Shown here: piece after piece, positions 17,075 through 27,485 of the stretch
Position numbering within the stretch: position 1 is the stretch's first letter
Layout of the letters: each line of letters starts with the position of its first letter
DNA from: Paludibacter jiangxiensis
Lineage (GTDB): Bacteria > Bacteroidota > Bacteroidia > Bacteroidales > Paludibacteraceae
NCBI GenBank assembly: GCA_945870155.1
Contig: CAMBSB010000002.1
Coordinates: 29,175 to 93,174, forward strand
Reading direction: 5' to 3'
DNA length: 64,000 nucleotides
Program-made: the position numbers and the translations under genes
Notes under the pieces: generated by a model
The model's database searches: none
Told to the model about the DNA's origin: nothing
Seen by the model: only the letters and a program-made list of their open reading frames with translations

Positions 17075-17917
17075 TTAATACATAATTTTTTGAGTCATGT
17101 TATTAACACGTACTACATACATTCCTCTTGTTAAGTTGTTTAATCCAACTTTACCATTTTCAATTACTGACGTTTGAATTTTACTACCTAATGCAGAATA
17201 AATTTCAACAGTAGAACCATTAGCTACATTATTAAGCAATAAGTTTTTACCTGATACAACAGCGGTGAATTGATTAACGCTTGGATTGTTAAAACCTGTA
17301 CTACTATCTAACCCAAAGTATACTTCATCCCATAATACTGAGGCTGCGGTATAAACTCTTAATTGAAATGACAATTGAGTAGCACCTACAATCGGATTAA
17401 AAGAATAACTATATGTTTCCCATACACCACTTCTATTATCAATTAAATATCCATTACTTCCGTTACCGGGTACTGATGGTGTTGCATTTCCTCCAGGTCC
17501 TTTTAATCCTAATGAGTCCGCTAATGACATAGCTGGATATACTGCAGTTGTAGCTCCTATTGGGCTTGTCATCCAATTAGTCCAGATTCTAGCATCTGTT
17601 CCATCGCCAGCAATAGCTTTATATTTAAATGATACTTTATATTTCTTTGAAACATCAAAACCTCCAGCTGGTGCAGGTACATTTTGAGTTATCCAGTAAG
17701 TAGCTGTAGCAGCAACCAGTAAAGAGCTACCCGTACCTGAAGGAGTAAGTGTACTTTGTGTTAAGGTAGCTGTTGTTTTTTCAAAAGTCCAACCTGTTGG
17801 AACACCACCAGACCAAGTTTCAAAACCTGGATTTACTAATAGATTCGTTTGCGCATTTACAAAAGCAACACAAACAACTAAAGATAATAATAGAGTAATT
17901 TTTCTCATTTTGTTCAA
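17075..17917 (-). CDS. Secreted carbohydrate-binding-like protein with T9SS sorting domain
   Basis: A 280-residue exported protein. The signal peptide is MRKITLLLSLVVCVAFVNAQ near the N-terminus. A jelly-roll-like domain follows (NLLVNPGFETWSGGVPTGW to about 205), the pattern of carbohydrate-binding domains in Bacteroidota secreted proteins. The last 70 residues form a type A T9SS sorting domain (SALGSKIQT, LTRGMYVVRVN, then TQKIMY). T9SS would carry it across the outer membrane. No catalytic domain is present, so its role is probably binding or structural. It has its own promoter and terminator. Confidence 0.75.
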   Translation of the reverse strand: MNKMRKITLLLSLVVCVAFVNAQTNLLVNPGFETWSGGVPTGWTFEKTTATLTQSTLTPSGTGSSLLVAATATYWITQNVPAPAGGFDVSKKYKVSFKYKAIAGDGTDARIWTNWMTSPIGATTAVYPAMSLADSLGLKGPGGNATPSVPGNGSNGYLIDNRSGVWETYSYSFNPIVGATQLSFQLRVYTAASVLWDEVYFGLDSSTGFNNPSVNQFTAVVSGKNLLLNNVANGSTVEIYSALGSKIQTSVIENGKVGLNNLTRGMYVVRVNNMTQKIMY

Positions 17918-17951
17918 TTTTTAAATGAATAATTATATTTGTTTTATTGAA

Positions 17952-17959
17952 CAAAGATA
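17952..17959 (-). promoter_or_regulatory. Promoter of the T9SS cargo gene
   Basis: TATCTTTG on the minus strand, about 35 bases before the ATG at 17917. Confidence 0.65.
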
Positions 17960-18138
17960 ATGCATATTTATTACAAAAACAATACATTTAATTTGAATAT
18001 TTTATTCAATTAGCTATTCTAACAAAAAATCTACCAACTCATTATTATTGAAACAATTACAATATCCAAAATTCAGCTATTGTATTTAGATTGTTGAAAA
18101 CTTATGTTATATAATCTCAACATAGCAGAAAATAATCG

Positions 18139-18146
18139 TATCTTTG
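18139..18146 (+). promoter_or_regulatory. Promoter of the glycogen synthase gene
   Basis: TATCTTTG about 24 bases before the ATG at 18170. Confidence 0.7.
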
Positions 18147-18169
18147 CGCTAATTTTAAAATTGTAATGG

Positions 18170-19822
18170 ATGTTAGATTCTCTTGAACCCGAATATATCT
18201 TTGAAACAAGTTGGGAAGTTTGCAATATGGTTGGTGGTATTTACACCGTTTTGTCAACCCGTGCTGCTACCCTGCAAGAACAATATAAAGACAAACTTAT
18301 TTTTATTGGTCCGGATGTATGGAAAGACCGTCATAACCCTTATTTTGTTGAAGATACTAAATCTTTTGAAGATTGGAAAAACTACACTCAACACGAATAT
18401 CATTTAAGAATAAGAGTTGGACGTTGGACAATTCCAGGTAATCCTTTGGCAGTTTTGGTTGATTTCATGCCGCTAATGAATCGAAAAAACGAGATATATG
18501 CTCATGTTTGGGATCAGGTTGAGGTTAATTCAATGCCTGCTTATGGCGATTATGATGAGTCATCTATGTTTGGCTATGCCACCGGAATGATAATGGAAAG
18601 TTACTATCGCTACTTCAAACTACAAGCTAACCAGCAAGTTATAGCGCATTTCAATGAATGGATGACAACTTTTGGGGCATTTTACATACAGGAGAATTTA
18701 CCTGCTGTGGCAACCGTTTTCACAACTCATGCCACTTCTATAGGACGATCTATAGCCGGGAATCATAAACCATTATACGATTATTTGCAAGAATATAACG
18801 GAGATCAAATGGCTTATGAGCTCAACATGGTATCCAAACATTCAACCGAAAAAAAAGCGGCTCAACTAGTTGATTGTTTTACAACAGTAAGTGAAATTAC
18901 AGGTGTGGAATGCGAACAATTACTGGAACGTAAACCTGATATAATTACACCTAATGGTTTCGAAGATGATTTTGTGCCAAAAGGAAAAAATTTTACTACT
19001 CAAAGAAAAGACGCACGAAATTCATTGCGCCATGTGGCCGAAACTTTGCTTGGTTACGAACTGAACGAGAATGCTTTATTTATCAGCACAGCAGGACGTT
19101 ACGAATATAAAAATAAAGGTATTGATACTTTTATCGAATCGTTAAAACTATTGTACGATTTTAATGATATGACCAGACAGGTTGTGGCTTTTATTATGGT
19201 TCCGGCTTGGGTACAAACGCATAGACCCGACTTAGCCAATAGTCTAAAAAATCCTGACTCTAAACTTTATTCATACAATAGAATAACAACCCACGAATTA
19301 CATGATTATTATAACGACAATGTAATGAGTGCTTTACATTGGTTTCATATCAGAAATCAGATTAACGAAAGAGTTAAAGTAATTTTTGTTCCTTCTTATT
19401 TGAATGGAGCTGATGGGATTTTCAATAAAAGTTATTATGAACTTCTTATAGGTATGGACTTAACCGTATTTCCATCATATTATGAACCATGGGGTTATAC
19501 ACCGCTCGAAAGTGTAGCATTTTCAGTACCAACCATTACAACAGATTTAGCAGGCTTTGGGCAATGGGTATCAAAACTGCCTCAAGACTTAAAAAATGGA
19601 GTTGGTGTAATACATCGTTCCGATTATAATGGTCATGAAGTTGCTCAAAATATTGCTAAAATGATATGTGAATTTTCACTTTGTACTGAAAATGAAGTGA
19701 AAAACATACGAAAAAAAGCATCAATTATTGCTGAAAAAGCACTTTGGAAACATTTTATCACCTTCTATCATCAAGCTTATCATCAGGCTTTAAAGGCTAA
19801 AAATGAAAGAATCACACTTTAA
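18170..19822 (+). CDS. Glycogen synthase, GT3 (eukaryote-like) family
   Basis: The 550-residue protein opens with EPEYIFETSWEVCNMVGGIY, the hallmark of GT3 glycogen synthases, as in yeast and animals and in many Bacteroidota, rather than the GT5 GlgA type. FTTHATSIGR is a conserved substrate-site segment, and EPWGYTPLES near the C-terminus carries the catalytic-region Glu residues of retaining GT-B enzymes. It transfers glucose from a nucleotide sugar to alpha-1,4-glucan in the cytoplasm. The next gene, an alpha-glucan phosphorylase, breaks down the same polymer. The start ATG 18170 is chosen because an ATG four bases upstream meets an early stop. Confidence 0.9.
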   Translation: MLDSLEPEYIFETSWEVCNMVGGIYTVLSTRAATLQEQYKDKLIFIGPDVWKDRHNPYFVEDTKSFEDWKNYTQHEYHLRIRVGRWTIPGNPLAVLVDFMPLMNRKNEIYAHVWDQVEVNSMPAYGDYDESSMFGYATGMIMESYYRYFKLQANQQVIAHFNEWMTTFGAFYIQENLPAVATVFTTHATSIGRSIAGNHKPLYDYLQEYNGDQMAYELNMVSKHSTEKKAAQLVDCFTTVSEITGVECEQLLERKPDIITPNGFEDDFVPKGKNFTTQRKDARNSLRHVAETLLGYELNENALFISTAGRYEYKNKGIDTFIESLKLLYDFNDMTRQVVAFIMVPAWVQTHRPDLANSLKNPDSKLYSYNRITTHELHDYYNDNVMSALHWFHIRNQINERVKVIFVPSYLNGADGIFNKSYYELLIGMDLTVFPSYYEPWGYTPLESVAFSVPTITTDLAGFGQWVSKLPQDLKNGVGVIHRSDYNGHEVAQNIAKMICEFSLCTENEVKNIRKKASIIAEKALWKHFITFYHQAYHQALKAKNERITL

Positions 19823-19894
19823 TTAAAGTCTAAGTATCATTTTGTATGTATTTAAACTCAAACACTTGCAAATCGCAAACGTTTGTTATTTTAA

Positions 19895-19948
19895 ATGATG
19901 TTTTTCAACATCATCTATTCGATATGTAGTTCAATTGTATTATTTTTG
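19895..19948 (+). promoter_or_regulatory. Hairpin, then promoter of the phosphorylase gene
   Basis: ATGATGTT/AACATCAT (19895-19902, 19907-19914) forms a hairpin without a U-tract. TATTTTTG (19941-19948) fits the -7 consensus and would give a leader of about 140 bases. Confidence 0.45.
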
Positions 19949-20094
19949 CACTTTAAAAGATTCTTTTAATATTAAAGTTTTAGTATCCAACATAATATAT
20001 TAGTTTTTGTAGATTAAAATTCAATAACAGATCAAACATTGTCTGTCTAATTTTTTTTAATCTATTATTTTACTTATTAAAAAGACATAAGCAA

Positions 20095-22659
20095 ATGAGA
20101 ATTAAAGTTAACAATGTAAATGAACCTATCTGGAAAGAAGTAAATGTTAAAACCAATTTACCGGAAAGTTTAAAAAAATTGGAGGAAATCGCTCAAAATC
20201 TTTGGTGGGTTTGGAATAGCGAAGCAAAAAATTTATTCAGAAAAATCGATGCTGAAGCTTGGATTGAAGCACATTCTAATCCTATTCACCTATTGAATTT
20301 ACTAAGTTATGAAAAGCTCGTTTCATTAGGAAATGATGCTGTATTCGTAAAAAAACTTGATGCAATATACGATAATTTCAAATCGTATATGAGCGTACCC
20401 TATAATACTCAAAAACCTTCTGTAGCCTATTTCAGTATGGAATATGGATTAACTGAAGTTTTGAAAATTTATTCTGGTGGTTTAGGAGTTTTAGCTGGTG
20501 ATTATTTAAAGGAAGCAAGCGATTGCGCTGTTAATCTTACTGCTATAGGTTTTCTTTATCGTTACGGTTATTTTACCCAGTCTTTATCTGTTGATGGACA
20601 ACAAGTTCCACTTTACGAAGCTCAAAACTTCAATAATTTACCAATAAAACAGGTTAAAGATTCAAATGAACAACCATTAATAATTGAAGTTCCTTTTCCT
20701 GATCGAATTATTTATGCTTATTTGTGGAAAGTTTCAGTGGGTCGAATTTCATTATATCTACTTGATACTGATAACGATATGAACAGTGAATTTGATCGTC
20801 CGATTACACATCAACTATATGGTGGTGATTGGGAAAATCGAATGAAGCAAGAATTCTTATTGGGTATTGGTGGTATTTTAGCTTTGAAAAAATTAGGCAT
20901 CGAAAAGCAAGTTTATCATTGCAACGAAGGACATGCAGCCTTAATTAATGCACAAAGATTAGCCGATTTAATTGCCGAAAAAGGTTTAACTTTCAATCAA
21001 GCTTTGGAAGTTGTACGTGCAAGTTCGCTTTACACCGTACACACACCTGTTCCTGCAGGACATGATAGCTTTACAGAAGAACTTTTCGGAAAATATATGA
21101 GCGATTTTCCTGCAAAACTACAACTTTCGTGGGACGATTTCATTGATATTGGTCGTGAACGTCCGGGCGATAAAGACGAAAAATTCAGCATGAGTACTTT
21201 TGCTTGTAATACTTGTCAGGAAGTTAATGGTGTGAGCTGGTTACACGGTAAAGTTTCGCAAGAAATGTTCAATCCTATTTGGAGAGGTTATTTCCCTGAA
21301 GAACTACATGTTAGCTATGTTACTAATGGTGTTCATCTACCTACATGGACAGCTTCGGAATGGAAAGCTGTGTACGAAAAATACTTCACCAAAGATTTTT
21401 ATGCCGATCAATCGAACATGAAAATTTGGCAAAAAGTGTATGATATTCCTGATAAAGAAATTTGGGATACGCGTATGCACATGAAAAATCGTTTGGTAGA
21501 ATTTATCAGAGATCAATTCCGCGAAAATTGGTTGAAAAATCAAGGTGATCCATCACGCATAGTATCAATTTTGGAATCAATCAACCCAAATGCATTGATT
21601 ATAGGTTTTGGACGTCGTTTTGCAACCTACAAACGTGCGCATTTACTATTTACCGATTTAGAACGCCTGGAACGAATAGTGAATGATCCTGCACGTCCCG
21701 TACAGTTTTTGTTTACAGGAAAAGCGCACCCTGCCGATGGTGGTGGACAAGGATTAATTAAACGTATTGTTGAAATTTCAAGAATGCCTCAATTTATCGG
21801 AAAAGTAATTTTCCTTGAGAACTACGATATGCGTTTAGCCAAGAGATTGGTTTCGGGTGTTGATATTTGGTTAAACACACCAACCCGACCACTCGAAGCC
21901 TCAGGTACTTCAGGTGAAAAAGCACAAATGAATGGTGTCCTTAACTTCTCTGTATTAGATGGTTGGTGGCTCGAAGGTTATGTAAAAGGTGGCGGTTGGG
22001 CATTAACTGAAAAACGTACCTACGAAAATCAGGAACATCAGGATCAATTAGATGCTGCAACTATTTACAGTATGCTCGAAAATGAGATTGTTCCTTTGTA
22101 TTTTGCAAAAAACACCAAAGGATATTCTCCTGAGTGGGTTCAATTTATTAAAAACTCAATAGCGAAAATCACTCCAAGGTACACTACCAAAAGAATGATA
22201 GATGACTATATTGAAAAATTCTATACAAAGCTTGCTACACGTTCTGCTCTTTTAAAAGATAATAATTATGCAAAGGCCAAAGACATTGTAGCCTGGAAAG
22301 AAAAAATATCACAGGCTTGGAACGAAATACAAGTGGTAAGTGTGGATATCCCTGAAAAATTACTTCTCAACCCCCAAGTTGGCGAAGATTATAATTTGAA
22401 TGTGGTACTTGATGTGAATGGATTGAATGAAAAAGGCATTGGTATAGAACTGGTTATAACTAAATATGGTAAAAACAACAAAGAATTATTGAGCGATGTT
22501 GAAGAACTTAAATTAGTAAAAACTGAAGGTTCAAAACTCTTTTTCAATATTGATTATCAAATGAATAATGCCGGAACCTTTAAATATAGTTTTCGTATGT
22601 TCCCTAAAAACGAAGATCTACCACATCGACAAGATTTCTGCTTTGTGCGTTGGATTTAG
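20095..22659 (+). CDS. glgP: Alpha-glucan (glycogen) phosphorylase, GT35
   Basis: An 854-residue phosphorylase of the shorter prokaryotic type. The N-terminal DUF3417-like segment is [18 protein letters not shown]. Sugar- and phosphate-site motifs follow ([38 protein letters not shown]). The segment [14 protein letters not shown] holds the Lys expected to bind pyridoxal phosphate. The last 100 residues form an additional beta domain. It cleaves alpha-1,4-glucan with phosphate to glucose-1-phosphate. It has its own promoter, 270 bases after the glycogen synthase gene, and a clear terminator. Confidence 0.9.
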   Translation: MRIKVNNVNEPIWKEVNVKTNLPESLKKLEEIAQNLWWVWNSEAKNLFRKIDAEAWIEAHSNPIHLLNLLSYEKLVSLGNDAVFVKKLDAIYDNFKSYMSVPYNTQKPSVAYFSMEYGLTEVLKIYSGGLGVLAGDYLKEASDCAVNLTAIGFLYRYGYFTQSLSVDGQQVPLYEAQNFNNLPIKQVKDSNEQPLIIEVPFPDRIIYAYLWKVSVGRISLYLLDTDNDMNSEFDRPITHQLYGGDWENRMKQEFLLGIGGILALKKLGIEKQVYHCNEGHAALINAQRLADLIAEKGLTFNQALEVVRASSLYTVHTPVPAGHDSFTEELFGKYMSDFPAKLQLSWDDFIDIGRERPGDKDEKFSMSTFACNTCQEVNGVSWLHGKVSQEMFNPIWRGYFPEELHVSYVTNGVHLPTWTASEWKAVYEKYFTKDFYADQSNMKIWQKVYDIPDKEIWDTRMHMKNRLVEFIRDQFRENWLKNQGDPSRIVSILESINPNALIIGFGRRFATYKRAHLLFTDLERLERIVNDPARPVQFLFTGKAHPADGGGQGLIKRIVEISRMPQFIGKVIFLENYDMRLAKRLVSGVDIWLNTPTRPLEASGTSGEKAQMNGVLNFSVLDGWWLEGYVKGGGWALTEKRTYENQEHQDQLDAATIYSMLENEIVPLYFAKNTKGYSPEWVQFIKNSIAKITPRYTTKRMIDDYIEKFYTKLATRSALLKDNNYAKAKDIVAWKEKISQAWNEIQVVSVDIPEKLLLNPQVGEDYNLNVVLDVNGLNEKGIGIELVITKYGKNNKELLSDVEELKLVKTEGSKLFFNIDYQMNNAGTFKYSFRMFPKNEDLPHRQDFCFVRWI

Positions 22660-22666
22660 AAAGAAA

Positions 22667-22704
22667 AAAAAGAGACTGAAAAAAAATCAGTCTCTTTTTT
22701 TATA
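22667..22704 (+). terminator. Terminator after glgP
   Basis: AAAAGAGACTGA (22667-22678) pairs with TCAGTCTCTTTT (22687-22698), followed by a T-run. Flanking A- and T-runs make it usable on both strands. Confidence 0.85.
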
Positions 22705-22737
22705 TTTTACAAATTAAAATCTGAAAAACAAATTATC

Positions 22738-22824
22738 TTGGTTCTTGAATCTTTTGTCTTTTTTCTTTGATCTTTGTTCTTTGTTCTTGAATCTTGGTTC
22801 TTTGTTCTTTGCTCTTTGCTCTTA
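22738..22824. repeat. Short-period pyrimidine-rich spacer repeat
   Basis: About 87 bases built from degenerate units such as TCTTTGTTC and TTGAATCTT, with a period of roughly 7-8. It lies between the convergent genes glgP and nfnB. Similar low-complexity spacers occur near 31083 and 37952. Confidence 0.6.
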
Positions 22825-22826
22825 TT

Positions 22827-24287
22827 CTATTGATTCAAAATCCATTCATGCATAGCAGCTGCAGCTTTTCTACCATCACCCATGGCTAAAATTACTGTTG
22901 CACCACCACGTACAATATCACCACCTGCAAATATCATTGGTATAGCCGATTGCATTGTTGTTTCATCTACAACCACTGTTCCCCATTTTGTAACTTCAAG
23001 ACCTATAACCGATTGAGGAATTAATGGATTTGGAGAAACACCCACACTCACCACCACCTCATCAACTTCAACAGTTTCTGTTCTACCAGGAACTTCAATT
23101 GGGGAGCGTCTTCCTGAAGCATCAGGCTCACCTAATTCCATCACTTGTAAAACCATGTGTGTAACTCTACCTTGTTCATTTCCAATAAATTCTATTGGAT
23201 TCCGCAAAGTCATAAATTCTATACCTTCTTCCTTGGCGTGTTTTACCTCCTCCAATCTTGCCGGCATTTCTTCTTCCGAACGTCGATAAACTATCATAGC
23301 TCTATCAGCACCTAATCGGCGAGCAGTACGAACGGAATCCATGGCTGTGTTACCACCACCAATAATCGCAACATCTTTTCCAAGCAATACAGGCGTATCA
23401 GAATCGGGGCTAGCAGCATCCATTAAATTAACACGGGTAAGATATTCATTGGACGACATTACACCTACCAGGTTTTCACCTTTAATATTCATAAATCGCG
23501 GCAATCCTGCTCCACTCCCCACAAATACACCCACAAATCCATCTTCTTTTAAATCTTCGATAGTAATAGTTTTACCAATTATACAGTTGTTGATAAACTC
23601 AACTCCCATAGAACGAAGATTTTCAATTTCAACATCAACAATATTATTTGGTAATCTGAATTCAGGAATACCATATTTTAGAACTCCGCCAATTTCGTGC
23701 AAAGCTTCAAAAACAATTACTTTATATCCACGTTTTGCCATATCACCTGCAAATGATAAACCTGCAGGGCCGGAACCAACAACAGCTATTTTTAATCCAT
23801 TCGAAGGTGCAACTTCAGGTATAGATATATTGCCGCTTTCACGTTCAAAATCTGCGGCAAATCTTTCAAGATGACCTATTGCAACAGCTTCTTTTTTCAT
23901 TTTAACATGAATACATTGCGCTTCACATTGCTTCTCTTGTGGACAAACCCTACCACAAACAGCCGGCAAAGCAGATGTTTCCTTCAATGTTTTAGCGGCA
24001 CCTAGAAAATCACCTATTTCAATTTGCTTTACAAATTTTGGAATATAAACACCAACCGGACAGCCGAGCATACAAGTAGGACTTGCACAATCAATACAAC
24101 GTTTAGCTTCTTGTATAGCCATTTCAGCAGTTAAACCTAAATTCACCTCTTCCAAGCGGCTATGACTACGATAAGTTGCATCTAACTCAGGCATGTGAAC
24201 CCTTTTAATGTCGGTACGCTCTTTTGCTTTCATGGCAGAACGTAAATCAGCACGCCATGTTTGTGATCTTTCTTCGGTAATATCCAT
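22827..24287 (-). CDS. NfnB/GltD-like NADPH oxidoreductase large subunit
   Basis: A 486-residue flavoprotein. The N-terminal Fe-S region has RCIDCASPTCMLGCPVGVYI and AVCGRVCPQEKQCEAQC, ligands for two [4Fe-4S] clusters. Two Rossmann folds follow: FAD site VVGSGPAGLSFAGD and NAD(P) site AIIGGGNTAMDS. The end GGDIVRGGATVILAMGDGRK is typical of the glutamate synthase small subunit family. Together with the upstream NfnA-like gene it is best read as an NADH-dependent ferredoxin:NADP oxidoreductase (electron-bifurcating Nfn/Sud type) rather than glutamate synthase, since no large GltB gene is present. Confidence 0.8.
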   Translation of the reverse strand: MDITEERSQTWRADLRSAMKAKERTDIKRVHMPELDATYRSHSRLEEVNLGLTAEMAIQEAKRCIDCASPTCMLGCPVGVYIPKFVKQIEIGDFLGAAKTLKETSALPAVCGRVCPQEKQCEAQCIHVKMKKEAVAIGHLERFAADFERESGNISIPEVAPSNGLKIAVVGSGPAGLSFAGDMAKRGYKVIVFEALHEIGGVLKYGIPEFRLPNNIVDVEIENLRSMGVEFINNCIIGKTITIEDLKEDGFVGVFVGSGAGLPRFMNIKGENLVGVMSSNEYLTRVNLMDAASPDSDTPVLLGKDVAIIGGGNTAMDSVRTARRLGADRAMIVYRRSEEEMPARLEEVKHAKEEGIEFMTLRNPIEFIGNEQGRVTHMVLQVMELGEPDASGRRSPIEVPGRTETVEVDEVVVSVGVSPNPLIPQSVIGLEVTKWGTVVVDETTMQSAIPMIFAGGDIVRGGATVILAMGDGRKAAAAMHEWILNQ

Positions 24288-24380
24288 TTTAAAATATATA
24301 TAAATTTAAAAATCTCAGGATGATTTTTTTTATTAGTTGTATTAAAAATAATTTAATGAGTTGCAGTAACATTTATTTAT

Positions 24381-25217
24381 TTACTTCACTGCTCCGCTAG
24401 CACATTCCATTTTAGCCATATCTTCTCTTTCAATTTCTTTGTAGCCTCCTAAACGCATCAACATTTCATCAAAATCAACCTCGTGAGCATTAAACTCAGG
24501 TCCATCAACACAGACAAATTTTGTTTTTCCACCTACACTCACACGACAAGCACCACACATACCAGTACCATCAACCATAATAGTATTCAACGAGGCTAAA
24601 GTTGGAACTTCGTATTTTTTTGTCAATAAACTCACAAACTTCATCATAATTGCAGGCCCAATTGTTACACAAAGATCAACTTTTTCGCGGTTAATAACTT
24701 GTTCTACACCATTAGTTACCAAACCTTTGTTTCCATAAGATCCATCATCTGTCATTACAATTAATTCATCTGAGAATTCTCTCATTTGATCTTCCAAAAT
24801 GATTAAGTCCTTAGTACGGGCAGCAATTACTGAAATAACTTTATTACCGGCTTTTTTTAAAGCAGCAACAATTGGTAACATAGGAGCAGTACCAACACCA
24901 CCACATGCACAAATAACTGTACCAAAATTTTCGATATGCGTGGCTTTGCCCAACGGACCAACTAAGTCAGTAATAAAATCACCTTCATTCAATGCACAAA
25001 TTTTTGATGAAGAAACACCCATTTTCTGAATTACCAATGTAATGGTACCTTTTTGTAAATCTGCATCAGCAATAGTCAAAGGAATTCGTTCCCCCTTCTC
25101 TCCTACTCTAACCATAACAAAATGACCTGCCTTACGCGACTTAGCTATTAATGGAGCTTCCACTTCGAATTTAATAACATTTTCAGAAAAAAATTCTTTG
25201 CTTACAATTCTGTTCAT
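24381..25217 (-). CDS. NfnA-like ferredoxin-NADP reductase subunit alpha
   Basis: The frame extends to 25280, but a TAACTTTG promoter box lies at 25244-25251 inside that extension, so I choose ATG 25217 (MNRIVSKEFFSEN, 278 residues). It has the ferredoxin-reductase FAD barrel (GHFVMVRV, RIPLTIADAD), an NAD-binding part (GGVGTAPMLP), and a C-terminal [2Fe-2S] site: Cys residues in GMCGACRVSV and KFVCVDGPEF. In the Nfn complex this subunit binds NAD(H), and the large subunit NADP(H) and ferredoxin. It is 93 bases before nfnB on the same strand. Confidence 0.8.
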   Translation of the reverse strand: MNRIVSKEFFSENVIKFEVEAPLIAKSRKAGHFVMVRVGEKGERIPLTIADADLQKGTITLVIQKMGVSSSKICALNEGDFITDLVGPLGKATHIENFGTVICACGGVGTAPMLPIVAALKKAGNKVISVIAARTKDLIILEDQMREFSDELIVMTDDGSYGNKGLVTNGVEQVINREKVDLCVTIGPAIMMKFVSLLTKKYEVPTLASLNTIMVDGTGMCGACRVSVGGKTKFVCVDGPEFNAHEVDFDEMLMRLGGYKEIEREDMAKMECASGAVK

Positions 25218-25243
25218 TTTTACCAATATTAAAAATTGAAGCG

Positions 25244-25251
25244 CAAAGTTA
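25244..25251 (-). promoter_or_regulatory. Promoter of the nfnA-nfnB operon
   Basis: TAACTTTG on the minus strand, 26 bases before ATG 25217. It also settles the start codon. Confidence 0.6.
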
Positions 25252-25280
25252 CAAAAAATCAATTGATTATCAAATTCCAC

Positions 25281-25852
25281 TTTACCTAAAATTCAGCTTG
25301 ATTATTATTCATTTCGGCGAATGAAAATGACCCGGATTGAATATCATTCAGAAAAAAAATTAAGAACAAAGACAATTTAGACACTTAAAAATAAACTAAA
25401 TAGTAATTTAGGAAAAGCTTAAAATATTTATATCAAAAAACAAGATATTAATTAACAAATTTCAAAGTATATTTTTACATAATTTTAAATATTTATTTTT
25501 AATATAAAACAAAATAATCAGCAAAATAGTTAGCACAAATATTAAAATATGTAAATAATATAAGATATATTTAACCATTTATCATTATATAGATAAAATC
25601 AATATTATAATAATAAGATATCAAATAATATTCATTTTTAAATAAATTGAAATGAAATCTGATATAAAAAAAAACTTTATTGAAAAAAACAAAAATATAA
25701 TAAAAATACAGATGTAATTTAATATTTATAAATTATCAGTTATATTATTGATTATCTATGTTTTATAATATTATAAATTATATATGTAATGATATGTAAC
25801 AAATAAATTCAAAAATAAGTCTAAATATTAAAATAATATTTTTATCTTTGCA
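25281..25852. other. Very AT-rich spacer without visible genes
   Basis: About 570 bases of almost pure A/T with scattered TATA and AATA tracts. I find no ORF, stable hairpin or repeat with a clear unit. It lies between divergent operons. Confidence 0.5.
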
Positions 25853-25860
25853 TAACTGTA
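25853..25860 (+). promoter_or_regulatory. Promoter of the ompA-like gene
   Basis: TATCTTTG; the leader to ATG 26034 would be about 168 bases, long enough for post-transcriptional control as in other outer-membrane protein genes. Confidence 0.6.
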
Positions 25861-26033
25861 ATAGTATTCAAAAAAATAAATTAAGTAATTAAATAATTCA
25901 ATAATTCAACTCGGCATATTAATAAAATAAAAAGATTAAAATTAAATAATCAAAACTAAAACGAATCAAGAAACTAATTAAAATATGTTTTTTAATATAT
26001 ATTAACGTTATTAACAAACAAATATCTACAAAT

Positions 26034-27344
26034 ATGAAAAAAACAATATTGTTATTTTTTATTTTTTCATCATTAATGGTAATCAATGCACAAAAAAAAG
26101 ATTACTCACATTGGTCATTAACCTTAGAGGGTGGTGCTAATATGTTTGATGGCGACATTAATCAGGAGATTATAAGTGTGATACCTACATCATTTGTAAA
26201 AGTGAGTTTTGGTGGTTCGTTGCAGTATACATTTAATCCTATTTGGGGTTTGGGTGTGGAGTACTATCGTATGCCATATTCGGCAGAACCTGCATCGAAA
26301 GCATATTCAATTGATGGTCAAATGAATCATATAAACCCATTTGTAGCCATTAATATATTCAATTTGTTTGATGCACGAAGGGCGGATGCAAATAAATGGA
26401 ATATCTGGGCTACTTTAGGGGGTGGATTTGCTTGGTACGATAATGTATTTTATGACAAAGACAAAGCAGAAGTTACTGGTAATTATGGCAGAAGAAATGC
26501 ACTTATTGTACCTGTTGGAGTGTTGATTGAATATAATATGTCAAAATCACTGGCTTTGGGTGCTAAATTATCATACAGATCGCACAATAAGGACAATTTG
26601 GAAGGAGTAACTTCTTATAATGGTAAGATATTTGATTTTGGTGGTGTAACAAACGACTTTATGTCATTAGGAACTATTGCATTGCGTTGGAAATTTAATG
26701 CAGTCAAAAAAGATCATGTCAGAAATCTTACAATGAACACATATTATCCTACAATAGATAATACAAAATTAGATAACCTTGCAAGCGATGTTGGTAAGTT
26801 AAAAACTAAAGTTGATGATATTGATGATAAAGTGAACAAGTTGGTTCCTCGTATTGAAAGACTTGAGAAAATGATTGATAATATAGGCTCTGATGCAGAT
26901 GAAGATGGTGTAATTGATGTGAGAGATAAAGAACCTAATACGCCTAAAAATACGATGGTAGATTTCTGGGGAAGAACTTTAGCTCCTGAAAAACTTCCTA
27001 CAACATTAAATGATTTTGATATTGACAATATACCAGCAGTTTATTTTGATTTTGATCAAATAAAACTAGACGATGAAGCTTTAACAACAATTAGAAAAAT
27101 TGGAGCTAAAATGCAAGCAAGTAATGATTTAATAGTTGAGATACGTGGTTATGCTGATAATGTAGGTGATATACCATACAACAACAAATTAAGCCAACGT
27201 CGTGCTGATAGAGTAAAACAGGAACTTACAAAAGTTTGGGGTATTTCAGAAAACAGAATAATTGCTAACGGTAAAGGTAAGATTGGAATTCCAACTACAA
27301 GATATAGACCTAACAGACGATGCGATTTCTTCTATAGTAGATAA
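26034..27344 (+). CDS. OmpA-family outer membrane protein
   Basis: A 436-residue protein in four parts: signal peptide (cut near INAQ, residue 20); an N-terminal beta-barrel (about 25-235, alternating aromatic strands); a short coiled coil (about 245-285, LASDVGKLKTKVDDIDDKVN) with a thrombospondin-type calcium repeat (DADEDGVIDVRDKEPNT); and a C-terminal OmpA peptidoglycan-binding domain (YFDFDQIKLD, VEIRGYADNVGDIPYNNKLS, RRADRVK). It anchors the outer membrane to the cell wall and is often among the most abundant proteins of Bacteroidota. It is monocistronic, with its own promoter and strong terminator. Confidence 0.9.
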   Translation: MKKTILLFFIFSSLMVINAQKKDYSHWSLTLEGGANMFDGDINQEIISVIPTSFVKVSFGGSLQYTFNPIWGLGVEYYRMPYSAEPASKAYSIDGQMNHINPFVAINIFNLFDARRADANKWNIWATLGGGFAWYDNVFYDKDKAEVTGNYGRRNALIVPVGVLIEYNMSKSLALGAKLSYRSHNKDNLEGVTSYNGKIFDFGGVTNDFMSLGTIALRWKFNAVKKDHVRNLTMNTYYPTIDNTKLDNLASDVGKLKTKVDDIDDKVNKLVPRIERLEKMIDNIGSDADEDGVIDVRDKEPNTPKNTMVDFWGRTLAPEKLPTTLNDFDIDNIPAVYFDFDQIKLDDEALTTIRKIGAKMQASNDLIVEIRGYADNVGDIPYNNKLSQRRADRVKQELTKVWGISENRIIANGKGKIGIPTTRYRPNRRCDFFYSR

Positions 27345-27363
27345 ATAATAAAAATAAAAATTG

Positions 27364-27396
27364 AAGGTGCTCATAAAAGTGAGCACCTTTTTTTTG
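27364..27396 (+). terminator. Terminator after the ompA-like gene
   Basis: AAGGTGCTCA (27364-27373) pairs perfectly with TGAGCACCTT (27380-27389), followed by a T-run. Confidence 0.9.
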
Positions 27397-27485
27397 ATAT
27401 AATACAATAATTATATAACTTTACCGCCTTTAAAAATCTACAATAAGGAATATTGAAAATAATTTAACTATAATATAATTCTCAA

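Noticed and set aside
22827..24287. Glutamate synthase small subunit (GltD) as the main function
   Set aside because: No large glutamate synthase subunit is adjacent, whereas an NfnA-like partner is directly upstream; the Nfn/Sud-type reading fits the context better.
25217..25280. Extended N-terminus of the NfnA-like protein
   Set aside because: The extension contains a TAACTTTG promoter box and is not part of the family; the start at 25217 fits better.
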